Below are positions 34,434 to 43,115 of a stretch of DNA of 64,000 bases, piece by piece; within the stretch, counting starts at the first letter, position 1, and every line of letters starts with the position of its first letter. The notes beneath the pieces are model-generated. The model had not been told where the DNA came from. It was given only the letters and a program-made list of their open reading frames with translations, and made no database searches. Position numbers and translations under genes: made by a program. Location of the stretch: NCBI GenBank assembly GCA_017961585.1, contig JAGCWX010000016.1, positions 1 to 64,000 on the forward strand, in the 5' to 3' direction. Origin of the DNA: Elusimicrobiaceae bacterium (GTDB lineage: Bacteria > Elusimicrobiota > Elusimicrobia > Elusimicrobiales > Elusimicrobiaceae).

Positions 34434-34516
34434 GGGCTGGTGGCGGAATGGCAGACGCGACAGACTTAAAATCTGTTGGCCGCAAGGCCGTGGGGGTTCA
34501 AGTCCCCCCCTGCCCA
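34434..34516 (+). tRNA. tRNA-Leu (TAA)
   Basis: 83 nt with the long variable arm of class II tRNAs (TTGGCCGCAAGGCCGT). Anticodon loop CTTAAAA gives TAA; T-arm GGGGG/CCCCC around TTCAAGT. The acceptor stem has a U5-U68 mismatch. Discriminator A, as required by LeuRS; CCA not encoded. TTGTTATAAT immediately upstream is the promoter. Confidence 0.93.
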
Positions 34517-34560
34517 CTTCACAGGGCCTGCCGCAAACTAATCCCACCAGTAGTAAAATC

Positions 34561-35229
34561 ATGATTAAAGATATTTTGCGTACACTTACTAAATCCGTTA
34601 ATTGGATTGGAACGGTTTTACCGTTGGGGCTTAAATTTTGCGCAGCTGGGATGCTCGTAGCTGCTATTTTGTTTGCCATTGGCTGGCCGAAGACCGCTGT
34701 TTTGTTCATGTTAATAGGCACCTTCTGCGCCTATTTCTTCCGCGATCCAAACCGCCACGTGCAATTTGCCGATGACGAAGTGGCCTGCCCGGCCGACGGG
34801 ACGGTGCTATCCATCAAAACAGAGGAAGACCCCAACTCCGTCGTCGTGCGGATTTTTCTCTCTATTTTTGATATTCACGTGCAACGCTCTACTATTAGCG
34901 GAAAAACCGGGGATATTTTTTATAACAAAGGCACCTTCTTGTTTGCCGATAATCCCGCCGCCGTAAAGAACGAGCGCAACCTGATCCAGCTTTTCAAAGA
35001 TGGCGACCCAACCAAATTTGCCCACGTGGAGCAAATCACCGGGGCTATTGCCCGGCGTATTGAATGCTGGGTCCACTCCAACGAACCTATTAAACAAGAC
35101 CGCCGCCTCGGGCTGGTGCGTTTTGGTTCGCAAGTGGCGGTTTATTTGCCCAAAGACAAAGTGCGCGTGATCGTAAAAGAAGGGCAAAAAGTGCAAGGCG
35201 GTATTACCGTCCTCGCGCTGTGGAAATAG
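34561..35229 (+). CDS. psd: Phosphatidylserine decarboxylase, short type
   Basis: 222 residues. One or two hydrophobic helices (about 20-60), the YFFRDPNRH segment, catalytic region FDIHVQRSTISG and the self-cleavage site RFGSQVAVYLP (Ser becomes the pyruvoyl group). It converts phosphatidylserine to phosphatidylethanolamine in the inner membrane. It is the short class typical of many non-enteric bacteria. 45 nt after tRNA-Leu and 11 nt before pssA, which makes its substrate. Confidence 0.93.
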   Translation: MIKDILRTLTKSVNWIGTVLPLGLKFCAAGMLVAAILFAIGWPKTAVLFMLIGTFCAYFFRDPNRHVQFADDEVACPADGTVLSIKTEEDPNSVVVRIFLSIFDIHVQRSTISGKTGDIFYNKGTFLFADNPAAVKNERNLIQLFKDGDPTKFAHVEQITGAIARRIECWVHSNEPIKQDRRLGLVRFGSQVAVYLPKDKVRVIVKEGQKVQGGITVLALWK

Positions 35230-35240
35230 GAGTAAACCCT

Positions 35241-36014
35241 ATGGAAAACGAACCGAAAGAAACTACCAAACTGGCTATTGCGGCCCCTTCTTTATTCACG
35301 CTAGGGAATTTGGCGTGCGGATTTTTCTCCATTCTAGCTGCTACCAAGGGCAATTTTGCTCACGCCGGATGGCTGATTTTAATTGCCGCCGTATTTGATA
35401 TGTTTGACGGACGTGTAGCCCGCTTGTTAGGGGTGGAAAGCGAATTTGGCATTGAAATGGATTCATTGGCAGATGCAATTTCGTTCTGCGCCGCGCCTGC
35501 ATTTTTGATGTATTTTATGGTATTAAGCACGCAACCCACGTGGGGCGCCCCCATTGCCTGTGTATATACGTGTTTTGGGGTGCTGCGCCTGGCCAAATTT
35601 AATACCATGGCCCGTGCAGGGGAAGGATCCAAAAAATACTTTTGCGGGCTCCCTGTCCCGGCACCGGCTGCCCTTTTGGCATCCTTTGCAATTTCGTACT
35701 CCATTATGCAAGGAACCGGGAACGGACACAACATCCCGCTGGTAGAAACCTACATCACCCACCTGTACAACTTTGTATGGTTTATGATGTTGGTGTTGGC
35801 CCTGCTTATGGTATCCAACGTACCCTACGCTGCTTTTAAAGCCAAACGGGAAAAGAAATTTACTCCGTGGTTTTTGCTTTTAGTGGTATTTTTGGTAGTA
35901 ATGCTCATCAAATTCCCGCAGAACGTGGTGCTGGTGGTATTTTCGCTCTACATTTTGTTTGGGCTTTTGGCCGTATTATACCGTGCCTTCCGCGGCATTA
36001 AGATAGAAAAGTAA
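35241..36014 (+). CDS. pssA: CDP-diacylglycerol-serine O-phosphatidyltransferase
   Basis: 257 residues, multi-span membrane protein. The CDP-alcohol phosphatidyltransferase signature is complete: DMFDGRVARLLGVESEFG followed by EMDSLAD. It makes phosphatidylserine from CDP-diacylglycerol and serine, which Psd then decarboxylates. AGGAG lies 8 nt before the ATG at 35241; an in-frame start inside psd (35220) is less likely. Last gene before a terminator. Confidence 0.95.
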   Translation: MENEPKETTKLAIAAPSLFTLGNLACGFFSILAATKGNFAHAGWLILIAAVFDMFDGRVARLLGVESEFGIEMDSLADAISFCAAPAFLMYFMVLSTQPTWGAPIACVYTCFGVLRLAKFNTMARAGEGSKKYFCGLPVPAPAALLASFAISYSIMQGTGNGHNIPLVETYITHLYNFVWFMMLVLALLMVSNVPYAAFKAKREKKFTPWFLLLVVFLVVMLIKFPQNVVLVVFSLYILFGLLAVLYRAFRGIKIEK

Positions 36015-36032
36015 TAATAATTTGTATGAAGA

Positions 36033-36060
36033 AATCCCCGCCCTGTGCGGGGATTTTTAT
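36033..36060 (+). terminator. Terminator of psd-pssA
   Basis: AATCCCCG/CGGGGATT with a 7-nt loop followed by TTTAT. Confidence 0.85.
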
Positions 36061-36064
36061 TGCA

Positions 36065-36095
36065 CTAAAAAACCCCTGCCATAAGCAGGGGTTTT
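36065..36095 (-). terminator. Terminator of rplM-rpsI
   Basis: AAACCCCTGC/GCAGGGGTTT with a run of T on the minus strand, 22 nt after the rpsI stop. Confidence 0.85.
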
Positions 36096-36117
36096 TGCAA
36101 ACGGATAATACGTCCAA

Positions 36118-36510
36118 TTAACGTTTGGAGAATTGGAAGCGTTTGCGCGCACCCGGTTGGCCCGGTTTTTTCCGTTCCACCATGCGGGGATCGCGCGTTA
36201 AATAGCCGGCTTTTTTGACGGCTTTTTTCAAGTCTTCGCCCAATTCAGCAATGGAGCGAGCAATAGCGTGGCGCAACGCACCGGCTTGGCTGGATACACC
36301 GCCGCCGACTACTTTGGCGTTAACGTCGTAGGTTTTATCAAGCCCGGTTACGGCCAAAGGCGCTTTTACAGCGGCTTTGCAGCGGGCATGATTACCAAAA
36401 TACTCATCTAAAGACTTGGTGTTGACGGTGATGTTCCCTTTGCCTTTTAAAAGTTCAACTTGGGCAACGGAGGTTTTGCGTCTTCCGGTTTTTAAATCTT
36501 TCGTGTTCAT
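36118..36510 (-). CDS. rpsI: 30S ribosomal protein S9
   Basis: 130 residues. GRRKTSVAQVELLKGKG, VVGGGVSSQAGALRHAIARS and the C-terminal RKKPGQPGARKRFQFSKR tail, which reaches the ribosomal P site, define S9. Located 12 nt after rplM, the standard pair. GAGGAA precedes the ATG. Confidence 0.98.
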   Translation of the reverse strand: MNTKDLKTGRRKTSVAQVELLKGKGNITVNTKSLDEYFGNHARCKAAVKAPLAVTGLDKTYDVNAKVVGGGVSSQAGALRHAIARSIAELGEDLKKAVKKAGYLTRDPRMVERKKPGQPGARKRFQFSKR

Positions 36511-36522
36511 GGTTGATTCCTC

Positions 36523-36948
36523 TTATTTGCCAAAACGTTGCGTAAAGTCGTGCGCTTCGCCGGCAAACAAGCGTAAGCGTTTCATGCGCGGGGCACGCAG
36601 TTTGTTTTCATCCAACATGCGTTTTACCGCTAATTCCAATACGCGGGTCGGGTTGTTTTCTAACACGCGTTTGACCGGGGTTTCTTTACCACCTTTGGCA
36701 TAGCCGGAGTGGGAGAAATACACTTTTTGTTCCAATTTTTTGCCGGTCAATTTTACTTTGGCGGCATTGGTAACGACTACAAAATCCCCACAGTCCATAT
36801 TGGGCGTATAGGTTTTTTTGTGTTTACCCATTAGAAGAACGGCAATTTTGCTGGCCAATCTTCCCAGGGTTTGGCCGTTGGCATCCAAGTGGTGCCATTG
36901 GCGGCTGGTTTCTACTTCCTTGACGGAAGGTAAGAATGTTTTCGTCAT
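36523..36948 (-). CDS. rplM: 50S ribosomal protein L13
   Basis: 141 residues. WHHLDANGQTLGRLASKIA, LMGKHKKTYTPNMDCGDFVVV and KRLRLFAGEAHDF are typical of L13, an early assembly protein of the 50S subunit that can repress its own operon. First gene of rplM-rpsI. A weak AAAGGT lies 15 nt before the ATG. Confidence 0.98.
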   Translation of the reverse strand: MTKTFLPSVKEVETSRQWHHLDANGQTLGRLASKIAVLLMGKHKKTYTPNMDCGDFVVVTNAAKVKLTGKKLEQKVYFSHSGYAKGGKETPVKRVLENNPTRVLELAVKRMLDENKLRAPRMKRLRLFAGEAHDFTQRFGK

Positions 36949-37037
36949 AAGTTCTTGTTTTTACCTTTTGTAATTAGTCACGCGGAGTGGTGGCCGCGTG
37001 TATAATGACTCGTGGTGTGTATATATTATATAAAAAT

Positions 37038-38024
37038 TTAGGGGGTTTGTGGTAAATTGTTCAATACTTCTGCAAATAACTTCTTAATTTCGGGCAAAGT
37101 ATCCAGCCGTACAAAGCGGGCCCGCACCTCGGCCGCACCGGGGAAATTGTTGATCCAATAGCCGGCGGTTTTGCGGCTGCGGTTTACACCGATACGCTCA
37201 CCATAATAGGCCACGTTTTCTTCAATAAGTGCTTGATAAATTTGTAACCGCTGGGCCGGCGTCATAGGGGGTACGGCTTGCCCTTCCAATTGCGCTTGAA
37301 TTTGCTGAAAAATAAACGGATTTCCCACCGCGGCGCGGCCAATCATCACCCCGGCACATCCGGCCTGTAAAAATTGTTTGGCCACTTCCGCGTTCTGAAC
37401 GCCGCCATTGCCAATCACCGGGATTTGCACTGCGGCGCACGCTTCACCCACGGCCTCTATGAGGGGAGCCCCGGCATGTACATCCACGGCTGCCCGCGCG
37501 TGCAACGTAATTGCGCTGGCCCCCGCACTTTGCGCCAGTTTGGCCATCCGCACCGCCAAAAGCTCTTTGTGATTAAGCGCAATACGGGTTTTAAGCGTAA
37601 CCGGAATTTGAACCGCTTTGACAGCCGCTTCAATTAAACGGCCCAGTTTTAATTCGTCCTTCATCAGCACGCAGCCCGCCCCGGCTTTGTTTATTTTTTT
37701 GACGGGGCACCCGGCGTTAAGGTCCACCATATCGGCCCCTTGCTCTTGCGCTTGCCGGGCCGCTTTTGCAATGGTTTGCTCGTCCGCACCGAAAATTTGC
37801 ATGGACACGGGATGTTCTTTAGCGGCCACTTGCAGCATACGCCCACTTCTGGGATTGCCGTAATGCAACGCGTGTGCGGAAACCATTTCCGCACATACCA
37901 GCCCCGCCCCGCCCTTTAGACATAAAATACGAAAGGGCGTATCGGTAATCCCTGCCATGGGGGCCAATACCAAATTATTGGGCGCGGTGAACGTGCCTAT
38001 TTTTAAAGGTTTAATAAAACTCAT
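37038..38024 (-). CDS. dus: tRNA-dihydrouridine synthase
   Basis: 328 residues. FMN TIM-barrel with LAPMAGITDTPFR, the DLNAGCPVKKINKAGAGC motif containing the catalytic Cys (about residue 100), ITLHAR, and PVIGNGGV. It reduces uridine to dihydrouridine in tRNA D-loops. Subfamily (DusA, B or C) not certain; the compact C-terminal helical domain resembles DusB. ATG at 38024 overlaps the previous stop by 4 nt; an in-frame start at 38087 inside that gene is rejected. Confidence 0.93.
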   Translation of the reverse strand: MSFIKPLKIGTFTAPNNLVLAPMAGITDTPFRILCLKGGAGLVCAEMVSAHALHYGNPRSGRMLQVAAKEHPVSMQIFGADEQTIAKAARQAQEQGADMVDLNAGCPVKKINKAGAGCVLMKDELKLGRLIEAAVKAVQIPVTLKTRIALNHKELLAVRMAKLAQSAGASAITLHARAAVDVHAGAPLIEAVGEACAAVQIPVIGNGGVQNAEVAKQFLQAGCAGVMIGRAAVGNPFIFQQIQAQLEGQAVPPMTPAQRLQIYQALIEENVAYYGERIGVNRSRKTAGYWINNFPGAAEVRARFVRLDTLPEIKKLFAEVLNNLPQTP

Positions 38025-39505
38025 TGGATTAATTTCCAGCGGCCTTGCGAAGAAGGAACTTCTACCGTTTTTTGACGTACAATGCACGAGCGCATAATTT
38101 GACGGGCTTCTACAAATGTACTCTTAAATTCCAGCGCGTTGATAAATTCGTCGTGTCCAAACCCACCGGCCAATACGTGGTCCGTTACCGCCAAACGGTA
38201 CGTTTCCTGCGGGCGGATAATACGCCCGTTATCTAGCGTAATGCGGGTAATACGTTTGGTGCCGTTAGGTGCTACGGCATATTGGACATTAAAACCAGCA
38301 ATTTGCGGGAAATTATCCTCCGCATTCAGGGAAGCTTGCAACGCGTTGATGAAGGCCTGCCCCTTGAGGGTGAGAAAGGTAATATTGTCGCCATACGGAT
38401 ACGCTTTATAAAGGTCAAATTCGGTCAATTCGCCGGCGGGCAAATCACTGCGGATAGAGGCGGCATTGAGTACAGCCCCATCTAATTTGGCCCACCGATG
38501 CAAACATTGCGCCAGCAACGTGCCCAAGGGGGATTGTTGTTCTAAATCCGTCGCAATCACTTGTTTAGTCTTAGCCAAAGGGCGGGCCATTTGTCGACGG
38601 GTTTGGGCCAACAATTCGGTCGCTTGCGTAGCAATGGTTTCATCTTCTCCATACGTTTGCGCAAGAAGGGGTTCATCCTTAAACGAAGAATCTTTAAGCT
38701 GATTATTTTGGTCAAAACGTAACGTCAATCGGCCCACGCTATCTAGTTTAGAACCTGGATACACAATCAGGGTATGTTTGACGGTTTCTACTTCGGGGTT
38801 TTCGCTATCCTGATTGGAACTTAAAATTAAATCAATCCCTTCTACTTCGGCCGCCAATGCGGCATTGCCTACCCCCGGCTGGTCGGACAATCCCAACGAA
38901 CTAAGCACAATCACATAATCCACCCCTTTTTCTTTGAGCAGGGTGGTCATTTGTTGCGCTACTTCTATCGGGTCCAATGTGGATAAGCCGGGCAAACGTT
39001 CCTGGTTCTTTTGCCAGGGAGTAATCAACCCAAAGATGCCAAATTTAATGCCGTCTATGGTGCGGATTTGATAATCGTGCAACGGCCAGGGAATTTGATT
39101 TTCCAGCCGCAAATTGGCCACTACTAGCGGATAAGAAAGTTCTTTTACAATGTTACGCGCGGAAGGCCAACCATACACTAGGTCTTTATCGCTTAGCGTA
39201 CCCACCGTAAACGGAATGGTTTGCGTAAGAGCCGGCACATAGGAACCCTTAGACAGTGTCCCTTCCGCGCTAGAACCAAACCAGTTACCGCCATCAAATA
39301 ACAAAAAATTGCCGGATTGAGCTGCCAAAAAATTTTTGAGTACGCCGTATCCGCCGGCTACTTGATTATCCAGGCGCGGTTCCGGGCGGGAGAAATAAAA
39401 CCCTTGTACATCTGCTACAAAAAATACATTTACGGTTTTAAGTTCCCCACGCCCGCAGCCACCGATCAGTAAAACAAAAATTAACCACCGCGCCCATTTA
39501 TGCAT
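38021..39505 (-). CDS. Lipoprotein related to 5'-nucleotidase, metal site degenerate
   Basis: 494 residues. Lipobox LLIGGC at residues 12-17 predicts a lipoprotein. It is colinear with the adjacent UshA-type gene, but key motifs are lost: the DxH motif is FFVADVQGFYF, the GD motif is FDGGNWF, and GNHEFD is replaced by LSDKDLVYG. The C-terminal nucleotidase domain (about 320-494) is better kept. It is therefore unlikely to hydrolyse by the standard two-metal route and may bind nucleotides or another ligand. Overlaps dus by 4 nt; 3 nt after its paralogue. Confidence 0.85.
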   Translation of the reverse strand: MHKWARWLIFVLLIGGCGRGELKTVNVFFVADVQGFYFSRPEPRLDNQVAGGYGVLKNFLAAQSGNFLLFDGGNWFGSSAEGTLSKGSYVPALTQTIPFTVGTLSDKDLVYGWPSARNIVKELSYPLVVANLRLENQIPWPLHDYQIRTIDGIKFGIFGLITPWQKNQERLPGLSTLDPIEVAQQMTTLLKEKGVDYVIVLSSLGLSDQPGVGNAALAAEVEGIDLILSSNQDSENPEVETVKHTLIVYPGSKLDSVGRLTLRFDQNNQLKDSSFKDEPLLAQTYGEDETIATQATELLAQTRRQMARPLAKTKQVIATDLEQQSPLGTLLAQCLHRWAKLDGAVLNAASIRSDLPAGELTEFDLYKAYPYGDNITFLTLKGQAFINALQASLNAEDNFPQIAGFNVQYAVAPNGTKRITRITLDNGRIIRPQETYRLAVTDHVLAGGFGHDEFINALEFKSTFVEARQIMRSCIVRQKTVEVPSSQGRWKLIQ

Positions 39506-39508
39506 GTA

Positions 39509-40975
39509 TTATTTCACTTCCAAAATACGGCCCGTGGGCAGAGGAGTCAACGGCCCCTTTTGCAGCCCCTCTTCCATCAAATCGCGGATGCTTTTGGAAC
39601 CTGCCAATTTTTTGGCACTCTCGGGGATTTTTTTGAACAAATACCCTTCACTGCCGCCGCCTGCAATATAGGCATTGGTCGCAATAGTATATTGTTTTTT
39701 ATTCTCTAAAGGTTTACCGTTGAAGAGAATTTGAATATCTTTAATTTTGCCTTTTTTATTGGTTTTGTAAGTAATATCCAAGCCGGCATACGTAAACAAG
39801 CTACGCGGCGCAAACCCCGTTTTGATAAACTTCTTTAAGAATTTGCCGCTTACCGTTACAATGGATACTTGGTTATCAAACGGGTGGATTTCAATTAAAT
39901 CACGCCGGGTAACTTGCCCCTTTGGCATATCCACACGGGTACCGCCGTTATTGTGAATGGCAATTTGCGTACCGGCGTAATCTTTCAGCAAATCGGCAAT
40001 CCAGTCGTTTAAGGGGGAATCCAACCGGTCATTACTCGTAGGGTTTTTGGCAATGGTCTGCGTGGCACTGCCTACCACCACGTCCACGTTCGGTTCGCGC
40101 AACGTTTCCAAAAACGCTTGAATTTCTTTATCTTGCCCGGTGTTTGCAACAATCAAAGGAATTAATTCCGACTGGGCCGATACAAATTTACCGGTTTGAT
40201 CGTCCGTAGTAACGGTTACTTTGCTCACGTTGTCTACGTAAGAACCGCTTTCCACAAACAACACTCCGTTTTCCACTTTATTTTGAATAATTTTGTGCGC
40301 ATGTCCCCCAAACACAACATGCACCCGGCCACCAAATTTTTTGGCGATTTCGGTTACATAAGATTGCGTGCCGTGTTTGTCATCAGCAGTAGAATCGTGT
40401 ACAATTACAATCACCACATCGGGTTTTTCTTTTTCCACTTGCTCCAAAGCGTTGCCCAAGGCCACCAGCGGTTTGGTGAAATAATATCCATCCGCCGGAT
40501 TGGTGGGGGTACGGTTCCCTAAACCGATTACCGCAAATTTTACGCCGTTTTTTTCCGTAATTAAGTACGGGGAAATATGCGGAGGATATTGGCGGGTATC
40601 TTTTTCAAAGAAGTTTGCCGCTAACATCGGGAATTGCAACTGCGCTACCAACGCCGGGAAATTTTTGGCCTTAAAATCAAATTCGTGATTGCCCAAGGTG
40701 GTGGCATCGTAGCCCATTTTATTCATAATTTGCACGGCCTTGATACCCTTGGAGTTACGGGTTTCCACGGTACCGTTGGCAAAGTCCCCACTGTCCAAAA
40801 GCAAATAGGGTTGTGGGCCTTTTTTAAGAACGGCCGCCAACGCAGCAAAGCCGCCTTGCCCATTACGCGGGAAGAAAAATCCGTGCGTATCACTGGTATG
40901 ATAAACTACCGTTGTTTTGGCAAGCAACAGCAACGGGGTAAATAATACGATCGCTAATAAGCTAAGTTTTTTCAT
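39509..40975 (-). CDS. Secreted 5'-nucleotidase/cyclic phosphodiesterase (UshA family)
   Basis: 488 residues with a signal peptide (about 1-19, cleavage after LLA). Complete metallophosphoesterase motifs: HTSDTHGFFF, LLDSGDFANG, TLGNHEFDF, VHDST, VFGGHAHKI. The C-terminal substrate domain has NNGGTRVDMPKG and the FDNQVSIV and YIAGGGSEGY elements that stack bases. It would dephosphorylate nucleotides outside the cytoplasm, supplying the NupG-type transporter and Hpt. AAGGAG precedes the ATG. Followed by its degenerate copy. Confidence 0.92.
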   Translation of the reverse strand: MKKLSLLAIVLFTPLLLLAKTTVVYHTSDTHGFFFPRNGQGGFAALAAVLKKGPQPYLLLDSGDFANGTVETRNSKGIKAVQIMNKMGYDATTLGNHEFDFKAKNFPALVAQLQFPMLAANFFEKDTRQYPPHISPYLITEKNGVKFAVIGLGNRTPTNPADGYYFTKPLVALGNALEQVEKEKPDVVIVIVHDSTADDKHGTQSYVTEIAKKFGGRVHVVFGGHAHKIIQNKVENGVLFVESGSYVDNVSKVTVTTDDQTGKFVSAQSELIPLIVANTGQDKEIQAFLETLREPNVDVVVGSATQTIAKNPTSNDRLDSPLNDWIADLLKDYAGTQIAIHNNGGTRVDMPKGQVTRRDLIEIHPFDNQVSIVTVSGKFLKKFIKTGFAPRSLFTYAGLDITYKTNKKGKIKDIQILFNGKPLENKKQYTIATNAYIAGGGSEGYLFKKIPESAKKLAGSKSIRDLMEEGLQKGPLTPLPTGRILEVK

Positions 40976-41005
40976 GTGGTCTCCTTCCCGCTTATGGGAT
41001 ATTTA

Positions 41006-42175
41006 CTATGCCATCCGTGAAAATGGCGAAATTTCACGCAGCCGCTTAATGATAGGCGGCAATTCTTTAAGCACCAGGTCAATATCGGCTTGTGTGGTTT
41101 GGTCCGACAACGAAAACCGGATAGACCCGTGTGCAAATTGAAAGGGCACCTTCATTGCGCGCAATACGTGCGACGGTTCCAACGAGCCCGATGTGCACGC
41201 CGAACCCGATGAAGCGCAAATACCAAAATCATTTAAATACATCAAAATGGATTCGCCTTCAATGTAACCAAAACTGATGTTGGTGGTATTGGGTACGCGG
41301 TGGGCCGGATCCCCGTTTACTTTTACGTCGGGAATAGACTTCAAAATACCCTGTTCTAATTGATCGCGCAAGGCAGCCACCTTATCCATGGTACCGTCTG
41401 CCAAGCGTTTTTGAGCCAACTCGGCCGCTTTGGCAATCCCCACAATGTAGGGAACGTTTTCCGTACCGGCACGGCGATGTTTTTCCTGGTGGCCGCCCAT
41501 TAAGTACGGCAAAAAGCGTGTGCCGCGTTTAACGTAGAGCACTCCAATGCCTTTGGGCCCGTGAAATTTATGCGCCGAAAGCGAGAGCATATCCACCCCT
41601 GCCGCTTGCACGTCCACGGGGATTTTGCCCACGGCTTGTACGGCATCGGTATGAAAAAGGACGCCTTTTTCGTGCGCTAGTTTAGCAATGTCCGCAATCG
41701 GGAAAATGGTTCCTGTTTCGCTGTTGGCCCACATCACGGACACAAGTGCCGTATCTTCATCCAGCACGGCTTTAAACTGGTCCATATCAAAGCGGCCCAG
41801 CTCATCTACGCCAATATAATCCACCCGATACCCTTGCGTTTGCAAATAGCGAAACGGCTCCAGCACGGCCGGATGTTCCACCGCGGAAGTAATGATATGT
41901 TTTTTGTTGCGGTTTGCGCGCACGGCCGAGAAAATAGCCGTATCATCACTTTCCGAGGCACACGAGGTAAAAATAATTTCGTCGTCATATTGCGCGTTAA
42001 TAAATTGGGCTACCGTGTGGCGCGCTTGATCAATAACGTGTCGGTTCTCCCCCCCAAAGTTATGCATGCTGGACGCGTTGCCGTACTTTTGGGCAAAATA
42101 AGGCAACATGGCCTCCACCACAGCAGGGACACATTGGGTAGTAGCGTTATTATCTAAATAAATTACTTTGGTCAT
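41006..42175 (-). CDS. nifS: Cysteine desulfurase, NifS/IscS family
   Basis: 389 residues. YLDNNATTQ start, PLP lysine in SLSAHKFHGPKG (about residue 202) and the mobile catalytic Cys loop ASSGSACTSGSLEPSHVL (about 324-341). It takes sulfur from cysteine and passes it to NifU. ATG overlaps the nifU stop by 1 nt (TAATG). No nitrogenase gene is seen, so this pair probably serves general Fe-S assembly, as in Campylobacterota. Confidence 0.95.
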   Translation of the reverse strand: MTKVIYLDNNATTQCVPAVVEAMLPYFAQKYGNASSMHNFGGENRHVIDQARHTVAQFINAQYDDEIIFTSCASESDDTAIFSAVRANRNKKHIITSAVEHPAVLEPFRYLQTQGYRVDYIGVDELGRFDMDQFKAVLDEDTALVSVMWANSETGTIFPIADIAKLAHEKGVLFHTDAVQAVGKIPVDVQAAGVDMLSLSAHKFHGPKGIGVLYVKRGTRFLPYLMGGHQEKHRRAGTENVPYIVGIAKAAELAQKRLADGTMDKVAALRDQLEQGILKSIPDVKVNGDPAHRVPNTTNISFGYIEGESILMYLNDFGICASSGSACTSGSLEPSHVLRAMKVPFQFAHGSIRFSLSDQTTQADIDLVLKELPPIIKRLREISPFSRMA

Positions 42176-43023
42176 TATGCTTGCTCCACGGTAAGACCTT
42201 TAAAAAGACGATCTTGCAACACTTTTTCAATGAAATTTTTGAGCGTGCCTTGAGCCCCCGCACAACCGCTGCACATTCCGATCAGGCGCACCTTAACGAT
42301 ATTGCCGGACAAATCAACCAGTTCTACCGAGCCGCCGTCCATATTCAATTTAGGGCGAATGTCTTCTTCCAGCACGCTTTCAATGGCTTTGATTTTTTCA
42401 ACCAACGTCATTTGCTCATAGGTTTTGGTAGCGGGTTGCGGCACTTCGCACGCACCGTTTACTTTGTCTAAAATCTTTTGGATTTCCCCTTTGCACTGGC
42501 CGCATGCGCCGCCGGCTTTGGTAAAGTGGGTAACATCTTCCACGGTGGTTAAGTGATTGGTGCGGATGGCCTTAATGATGGCCTCTTCGGACACATTAAA
42601 ACATTTGCACACAATCTTTTCGGCCTCTTGTTCAAAAATAACCGGTTTGCCACCTTGGCGGTAGCTTTGCACGGCCGCTTCCAACGCTTCCATGCCCATT
42701 ACCGAGCAGTGCATTTTTTCAGCTGGCAAACTCCCTAAAGCGTTGGCAATATCCTGGTTGGTAATTTTGGAGGCCTCTGCAATGGTTTTGCCTTTAATCA
42801 TTTCGGTTAAAATAGAAGAAGAAGCAATCGCGCTGGCACAACCAAAAGTTTCAAATTTGGCGTCTTCAATGACGTCGGTTTCTTTGTTTACTTTAATGGT
42901 CAAGCGCAACGCGTCACCGCAAACCAAGCTACCCACTTGGCCGGTACCGTCCGCATTGGGGATCGTCCCCACGTTGCGCGGATGTTTAAAATGATCCATT
43001 ACTTTATCGGTATAATCCCACAT
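42175..43023 (-). CDS. nifU: NifU-type Fe-S scaffold protein (three domains)
   Basis: 282 residues in NifU order: IscU-like scaffold (1-125, Cys in SLVCGDAL, TFGCASAIA, EKMHCSVMG), central BFD-type [2Fe-2S] domain (about 135-185, CKCFNVSEE ... GACGQC) and C-terminal Nfu domain (about 205-282, GMCSGCAGAQGTLK). It assembles Fe-S clusters with NifS. AAGGAG lies 7 nt before the ATG and GATATAAT about 30 nt upstream. First gene of the pair. Confidence 0.96.
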   Translation of the reverse strand: MWDYTDKVMDHFKHPRNVGTIPNADGTGQVGSLVCGDALRLTIKVNKETDVIEDAKFETFGCASAIASSSILTEMIKGKTIAEASKITNQDIANALGSLPAEKMHCSVMGMEALEAAVQSYRQGGKPVIFEQEAEKIVCKCFNVSEEAIIKAIRTNHLTTVEDVTHFTKAGGACGQCKGEIQKILDKVNGACEVPQPATKTYEQMTLVEKIKAIESVLEEDIRPKLNMDGGSVELVDLSGNIVKVRLIGMCSGCAGAQGTLKNFIEKVLQDRLFKGLTVEQA

Positions 43024-43103
43024 AAAAGTACTCCTTAGATATGTTATTTATATTATATCATTTATGGGAATGGGCAAGTTTCGCTTTTGCTCCCACAAAT
43101 TGC

Positions 43104-43109
43104 TACAAT
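43104..43109 (+). promoter_or_regulatory. -10 element, predicted leaderless promoter of nadK
   Basis: TTGCTACAAT, 6 nt before the ATG at 43116; no Shine-Dalgarno. The upstream in-frame start at 43041 would place the promoter inside the gene. Confidence 0.6.
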
Positions 43110-43115
43110 ATAGCT

